Below, in pieces: positions 31,731-35,297 of a DNA stretch of 35,297 nt (position 1 is its first letter; every line of letters starts with the position of its first letter). The translations under genes were made by a program, and so were the position numbers. The DNA comes from SAR86 cluster bacterium AG-313-N18. Its GTDB lineage: Bacteria; Pseudomonadota; Gammaproteobacteria; Magnimaribacterales; D2472. The stretch covers positions 1-35,297 of the forward strand of contig QBVY01000011.1 of assembly GCA_003283765.1 (NCBI GenBank), read 5' to 3'. Below the pieces are notes generated by a model, which searched no databases, was not told the origin of the DNA, and worked only from the letters and a program-made list of their open reading frames with translations.

Positions 31731-32818
31731 TGAGGTAAGAATTTTTTATGCGTTCCCATAGAAACAATTATGCCAAAAGCAAGAAATAATGACATTAAAG
31801 ATGATCCACCCTTACTTATAAATGGTAAAGGCATGCCAACAACAGGAAGCAGGCCCACTACCATGCACAAATTTATAATTAAATTGGCAGCAAAAGTGAG
31901 GCTCAAGCCTCCAATAACTAATCTGCAAAATCTGTCTCTTGCGCTCAAGGCCAAATAAAAACATCTCAATATTATAAATAAATAGATACTTAGTAGTAGT
32001 AGCACTCCGAGAAAGCCAAATTCCTCTCCAATTACTGAGAAAATAAAATCAGTTTCTGTTTCTGGTAAAAAATTTAATTGTGTCTGCGACCCTTCGCCAA
32101 AACCCTTGCCTAGTAAACCCCCAGAACCGATTGCAACTTTTGATTGAATAATGTTCCAGCTTGCCCCAAATGGATCAGACTCTGGATTAAAGAATGTTGT
32201 AATCCTCTGACGTTGAAAAGGTTGCAATAGGATATTCCAAATAAAAGGTGAGCTTATGATTAATAAAACAAAAGATCCGCCTATGAAAGCCCAACTTAAA
32301 CCAGAAAGAAACAAAACAAATAATCCTGAACAGGCAATAATTAATGCAGTTCCAAGGTCTGGCTGCCTAAAAACAAGAAAAAAACAACAAAATATAATTA
32401 ACAAGCTCATGATTATTTCATTTCTTTGTATAGGTAGTTTTTTATCAAATAAAAAATTTGCCAAAAATATTGGCACTGCAAGTTTTAACAATTCTGAAGA
32501 TTGAAAAGAAAATGGGCCGAGCCTTACCCATCTTTGAGCTCCATTAATTTCAGGGCCAAATAAATAGGTAATGCCTAAAAGTAATATTGAAAAAATTAGA
32601 AATAATCCTGATGTTCTTCTAAAAATGTCTGGATCTGGTTGACTAACCAAAATCATAATGATGAATCCAGCAAAAACAAAAACCATTTGTTTTAAAACAA
32701 GGCTAATATCTGAATTAGACGCAGAAAATAAAAAAAATAATCCAAGGGTAGACAATAAGAAAAGGCTAAAAAATAAATAAGGATCGAAGTATATTTTTTG
32801 AAATGATTTATTCATCAA
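31727..32818 (-). CDS. rodA: Rod-shape SEDS glycosyltransferase RodA
   Basis: A 363-residue polytopic membrane protein of the SEDS family, which polymerises glycan strands during cell elongation with PBP2. About ten hydrophobic helices are visible. Family landmarks are N-G-A-Q-R-W-V-R-L-G-P-F-S-F-Q-S-S-E, R-Q-P-D-L-G-T-A-L-I, D-F-I-F-S-V-I-G-E-E-F-G-F-L-G and P-F-I-S-K-G-G-S-S-L near the C-terminus. The last has S-K-G-G where many RodA proteins have S-Y-G-G. It overlaps mrdA by 11 bp at its start (or 8 if Met2 is used) and mltB by 4 bp. Confidence 0.97.
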   Translation of the reverse strand: MMNKSFQKIYFDPYLFFSLFLLSTLGLFFLFSASNSDISLVLKQMVFVFAGFIIMILVSQPDPDIFRRTSGLFLIFSILLLGITYLFGPEINGAQRWVRLGPFSFQSSELLKLAVPIFLANFLFDKKLPIQRNEIIMSLLIIFCCFFLVFRQPDLGTALIIACSGLFVLFLSGLSWAFIGGSFVLLIISSPFIWNILLQPFQRQRITTFFNPESDPFGASWNIIQSKVAIGSGGLLGKGFGEGSQTQLNFLPETETDFIFSVIGEEFGFLGVLLLLSIYLFIILRCFYLALSARDRFCRLVIGGLSLTFAANLIINLCMVVGLLPVVGMPLPFISKGGSSLMSLFLAFGIIVSMGTHKKFLPQ

Positions 32819-34643
32819 TTAAACTCTTCAAAACCTCAATTGCCACTGGTCCAGCAACCGCTCCTCCACTCTCTCCATTTTCAATTACCACCGATACTGC
32901 ATATCTTGGATTCGGCATAGGACCAAAAGCAATGATAATAGAGTGATCCCTTAGTAACTCTGAGACTCTTACCTCTTGATAAGCTTCTTTACTGTCTAAA
33001 CTAACAAGCTCAGCTGTTCCTGATTTTCCAGCCACTTGAAAATCCTTGAGATCACGAATACTTCTAGCAGTTCCATAATCGCTCTCTATGACCCCAAGTA
33101 AAGCTTGATGCATTTTGTTCCAATCTGCATCATCAAAACTTTCATCTTGCCAAGTGTTTATAGACTTTTTTTGGTTACCTAAAGCAACAAGAGAAGGCTC
33201 AATAAATTGTCCTTTGGTGGCTAAGATGGATGCATAATTTGCTAACTGCATTGGAGTTGCAACTAAATACCCCTGTCCAATCCCTAAATTAACTGTATCA
33301 CCCTTTACCCAGCCTGCATTCATGATGCTATATTTCCATTCAGGAGTTGGTACAAATGCTTGGTCTTCATCAAAACAATCCAAACAAACTTTTTTTCCAA
33401 ACCCAAGAGTGGACAAATGACTAGATAATTCATTAATATCTGCTTGGTATGCAAGCGAGAAGAAGTAAGTATTCGAGCTGACTAAAAATGCCTTATGCAT
33501 ATTTACCTTGCCATGACCTCCCTTTCGCCATCCTCTAAAAATTCTTCCAGTCTCGGGTAATTTAAAAAACCCAGGATCTTTCATCTCAAAATCCCAATTC
33601 ACAATATTATTTGATAACCCATACATACCGATTGCAGGCTTAATTGTTGATGCTGGAGGATATCTTCCTTGTAATGCTCTGTTAAAAAAGGGTTTATCTT
33701 GATCATTGATTAATGCTTGAAATTCACTTTCACTCATACCATTTGAGAGCTTATTTATTGAGTATGCAGGTGAGCTATATAAAACATTAATACCTCCAGC
33801 ATCTAGGTCTATGGCAACAACCGCACCTTTTCTATTTCCAAGGAATTTTGCTGCACTTTTTTGCGCATCAATATCTAAATTAGTATATAAATCGGACCCC
33901 TTTTCAGGCTTTGTAAGAGATAATGATTGAACAAGTTGCCCTCTTGCATTCATCTCATAGACTCTTTGCCCATGCCGCCCACTTAAATGCTCATCATATA
34001 TTTCTTCCAAACCTGTCTTGCCCTTAATGAGACCGCTAGCATATGTAAGTTCAACGTCTTTCCAATGACTTCGGGGAATTTCAGGCATAGCATTAAAATC
34101 GTCTTCCGTTCTAGATGTATACCCTAAAACATGTGAAAAAATATCTGGATAATCGCTAATTCTTCTGTAGCGTTTTGCTATAAACGCATTCTGAAAATTA
34201 AAACTCCTGACATTGAATCTAGCAATCTCTTCATCAGACAGATCTTTTTTTAAAACCAGCTCTTTATTTACAAATGCTTTCTCTTTTTGAAACTTTATAT
34301 ACCTCAATTTCTCAGTTTCAGAGAGATAAATAACGGGTTGAATCTCCTCTAAAAAGGAATCTATATCTGAAATTAAATTAGGGCGAGTGATTAAATCATA
34401 AGTTGGTTCATTTTTAATTAAGGCTCTGCCATTTCTATCAAAAATCTCGCCACGAAGTGACTGTACAGGCACGGCATAATTTTTATTTTTTAAAGCAGCA
34501 AGCTGATAATCTGTATAGCCAGAAATTTGTAATGAAAAAACTTTTACTAGGACGGCTGCTAGCCCAAGGATAATTAAACAAAAAAGTATTATTGCCCTTG
34601 AAGAAAAATTATTCTTTTCAATTTGCCTTTCTTCAAAAATCAT
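32808..34643 (-). CDS. mrdA: Penicillin-binding protein 2, elongation transpeptidase
   Basis: A 611-residue class B penicillin-binding protein that cross-links peptidoglycan with RodA. One N-terminal membrane helix lies at about 17-38. The dimerisation domain begins near 63 (R-G-E-I-F-D-R-N-G). The transpeptidase motifs are S332-T-I-K335, S389-S-N391 and K540-S-G-T543. Length matches the family (about 600-650). Its ATG shares one base with the rlmH stop (TAATG) and it overlaps rodA by 11 bp, so the elongation pair is translationally coupled. Confidence 0.98.
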   Translation of the reverse strand: MIFEERQIEKNNFSSRAIILFCLIILGLAAVLVKVFSLQISGYTDYQLAALKNKNYAVPVQSLRGEIFDRNGRALIKNEPTYDLITRPNLISDIDSFLEEIQPVIYLSETEKLRYIKFQKEKAFVNKELVLKKDLSDEEIARFNVRSFNFQNAFIAKRYRRISDYPDIFSHVLGYTSRTEDDFNAMPEIPRSHWKDVELTYASGLIKGKTGLEEIYDEHLSGRHGQRVYEMNARGQLVQSLSLTKPEKGSDLYTNLDIDAQKSAAKFLGNRKGAVVAIDLDAGGINVLYSSPAYSINKLSNGMSESEFQALINDQDKPFFNRALQGRYPPASTIKPAIGMYGLSNNIVNWDFEMKDPGFFKLPETGRIFRGWRKGGHGKVNMHKAFLVSSNTYFFSLAYQADINELSSHLSTLGFGKKVCLDCFDEDQAFVPTPEWKYSIMNAGWVKGDTVNLGIGQGYLVATPMQLANYASILATKGQFIEPSLVALGNQKKSINTWQDESFDDADWNKMHQALLGVIESDYGTARSIRDLKDFQVAGKSGTAELVSLDSKEAYQEVRVSELLRDHSIIIAFGPMPNPRYAVSVVIENGESGGAVAGPVAIEVLKSLIDE

Positions 34644-35107
34644 TATTTGTGATATGGATGGTTTCTATGAATAGTACTCGCTCTATAAATTTGTTCCATT
34701 AAAAATATTTTAAAAAGCCTGTGAGGAAAAGTTAATTCTGAGGCAGACAAAATTAATTGCGAATTTTTAAATAGATTCTCAGATACTCCATGAGCACCAC
34801 CTATAATAAAATTAATATCTTTTCCTTGATCAAGGTAATTCTGCAGAAGACTTGCAAAACAAAGGCTATTAATTTTTTGACCCTGCCTGTCCCATAAAAT
34901 CACATGTGCATCTTGATCAACATTTTTTAATATCTCTGAACCCTCAGCCTCTAATATAGAATCCTTATTCATAGATTTAGAAGAAAAAGGCTTCACCTCA
35001 ACATTAGAAACTTGAAAGTGATTAGGCAACTGTTTGGTATAAAAATTTAGCGCCTGTTTCTCCCAATCAGATGGCTTGTGGCTAATGCTAATAACTTTGC
35101 ATTTCAT
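34643..35107 (-). CDS. rlmH: 23S rRNA (pseudouridine1915-N3)-methyltransferase RlmH
   Basis: A 154-residue SPOUT-class methyltransferase that methylates pseudouridine 1915 in helix 69 of 23S rRNA. The knot motif F-I-I-G-G-A-H-G-V-S-E (about 99-109) and the end segment F-P-H-R-L-F-K-I-F-L-M-E-Q-I-Y-R-A are diagnostic. Length equals E. coli RlmH (155). Its substrate pseudouridine is made by RluD, the very enzyme broken in the chimera at the start of this window; keeping an intact rlmH suggests the organism also keeps an intact rluD. It is joined to rsfS and mrdA by one-base overlaps. Confidence 0.97.
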   Translation of the reverse strand: MKCKVISISHKPSDWEKQALNFYTKQLPNHFQVSNVEVKPFSSKSMNKDSILEAEGSEILKNVDQDAHVILWDRQGQKINSLCFASLLQNYLDQGKDINFIIGGAHGVSENLFKNSQLILSASELTFPHRLFKIFLMEQIYRASTIHRNHPYHK

Positions 35108-35297
35108 TATGCGGAAACAAGAGTCTTTTCACCCCATAAACTTTCTAAGTCATAAAATTCACGAGTCTCTTGTTGCATTATATTCACAACGACATCTCCA
35201 CAATCGACCAAGATCCATTCTGAGTCATCCTGACCCTCAACTCCAACTAAGTGGTATTTTTGCAGTTTAAGTGATTCAATTAATTTATTGGAAATAG
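35107..35297 (-). CDS. rsfS: Ribosomal silencing factor RsfS, C-terminal part (cut by window edge)
   Basis: The minus strand is open from the window end to a TAA at 35107-35109, giving the last 62 or so residues of RsfS. The reading includes E-W-I-L-V-D-C-G-D-V-V-V-N-I-M and F-Y-D-L-E-S-L-W-G, the family's hallmark ending. RsfS (the Iojap/RsfS family) binds ribosomal protein uL14 and blocks subunit joining in starvation. The start lies beyond the window; about 45-50 residues are missing. The stop shares a base with the rlmH ATG. The gene expected upstream is nadD. Confidence 0.93.
   Translation of the reverse strand, partial: ISNKLIESLKLQKYHLVGVEGQDDSEWILVDCGDVVVNIMQQETREFYDLESLWGEKTLVSA

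Noticed and set aside
1-35297. Mobile elements, CRISPR arrays, prophage, tRNA or rRNA genes
   Set aside because: I saw no repeat array, transposase, integrase, terminal inverted repeat or cloverleaf-like sequence. Gaps between genes are too short to hold most of them.

Overview
The window is a low-G+C, extremely compact bacterial chromosome segment. Almost every base is coding: the largest gap between genes is about 105 bp, many neighbours overlap by 1, 4 or 8-17 bases, and I see no tRNA, rRNA, insertion sequence, CRISPR array or prophage. The gene families and several conserved clusters (trxA-rho, dsbD-aroQ-accB-accC, leuS-lptE-holA, rlmH-mrdA-rodA-mltB-dacA) are gammaproteobacterial. Low G+C plus extreme compaction suggest an uncultivated, streamlined marine gammaproteobacterium, most like the SAR86 clade. 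That placement is inference; no marker gene was compared.

Layout. 29-1126: an open frame joining the start of rluD to most of bamD, possibly an amplification or assembly chimera. 1134-3859 (-): an AGCS-type Na+/amino-acid symporter coupled to a beta-lactamase-like serine hydrolase. 3896-4597 (+): a class I glutamine amidotransferase-like protein. 4599-10345 (-): membrane-fusion protein, RND pump, DUF1543, cupin and TauD-like dioxygenase, all co-directional, with a divergent TetR regulator at 10430-11026. The 84-bp control region between pump and regulator holds a strong promoter and operator-like repeats. 11023-11892 (-): a DUF4399 protein and a flavin reductase. 11930-14085 (+): rsmD, hemC, hemD. 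14092-21078 (-): an alpha/beta hydrolase, a dual-ATPase ABC protein, ilvD, hemB, trxA, then rho with its own promoter. 21100-28736 (+): a stand-alone DsbD alpha domain, aroQ, accB, accC, leuS, an unrecognised 374-aa protein, lptE, holA. 28696-35297 (-): dat, dacA, mltB, rodA, mrdA, rlmH and the C-terminal end of rsfS, cut by the window edge.

How the genes work together. Most are housekeeping. hemB, hemC and hemD cover three successive steps of tetrapyrrole synthesis on either side of rho. accB and accC form the biotin carboxylase half of acetyl-CoA carboxylase. mrdA, rodA, mltB and dacA form the cell-elongation peptidoglycan machinery, with dat making D-amino acids. lptE and bamD serve outer-membrane assembly. 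The accessory part is 1.1-11.9 kb: transport, a TetR-controlled efflux pump and small oxidative or hydrolytic enzymes.

I found no convincing wholly new multi-gene system. The points most worth checking are the rluD/bamD join, the TetR control region and the genes possibly co-transcribed with the pump, the orphan DsbD alpha domain, the LysM inside MltB, and the unknown protein inserted between leuS and lptE.
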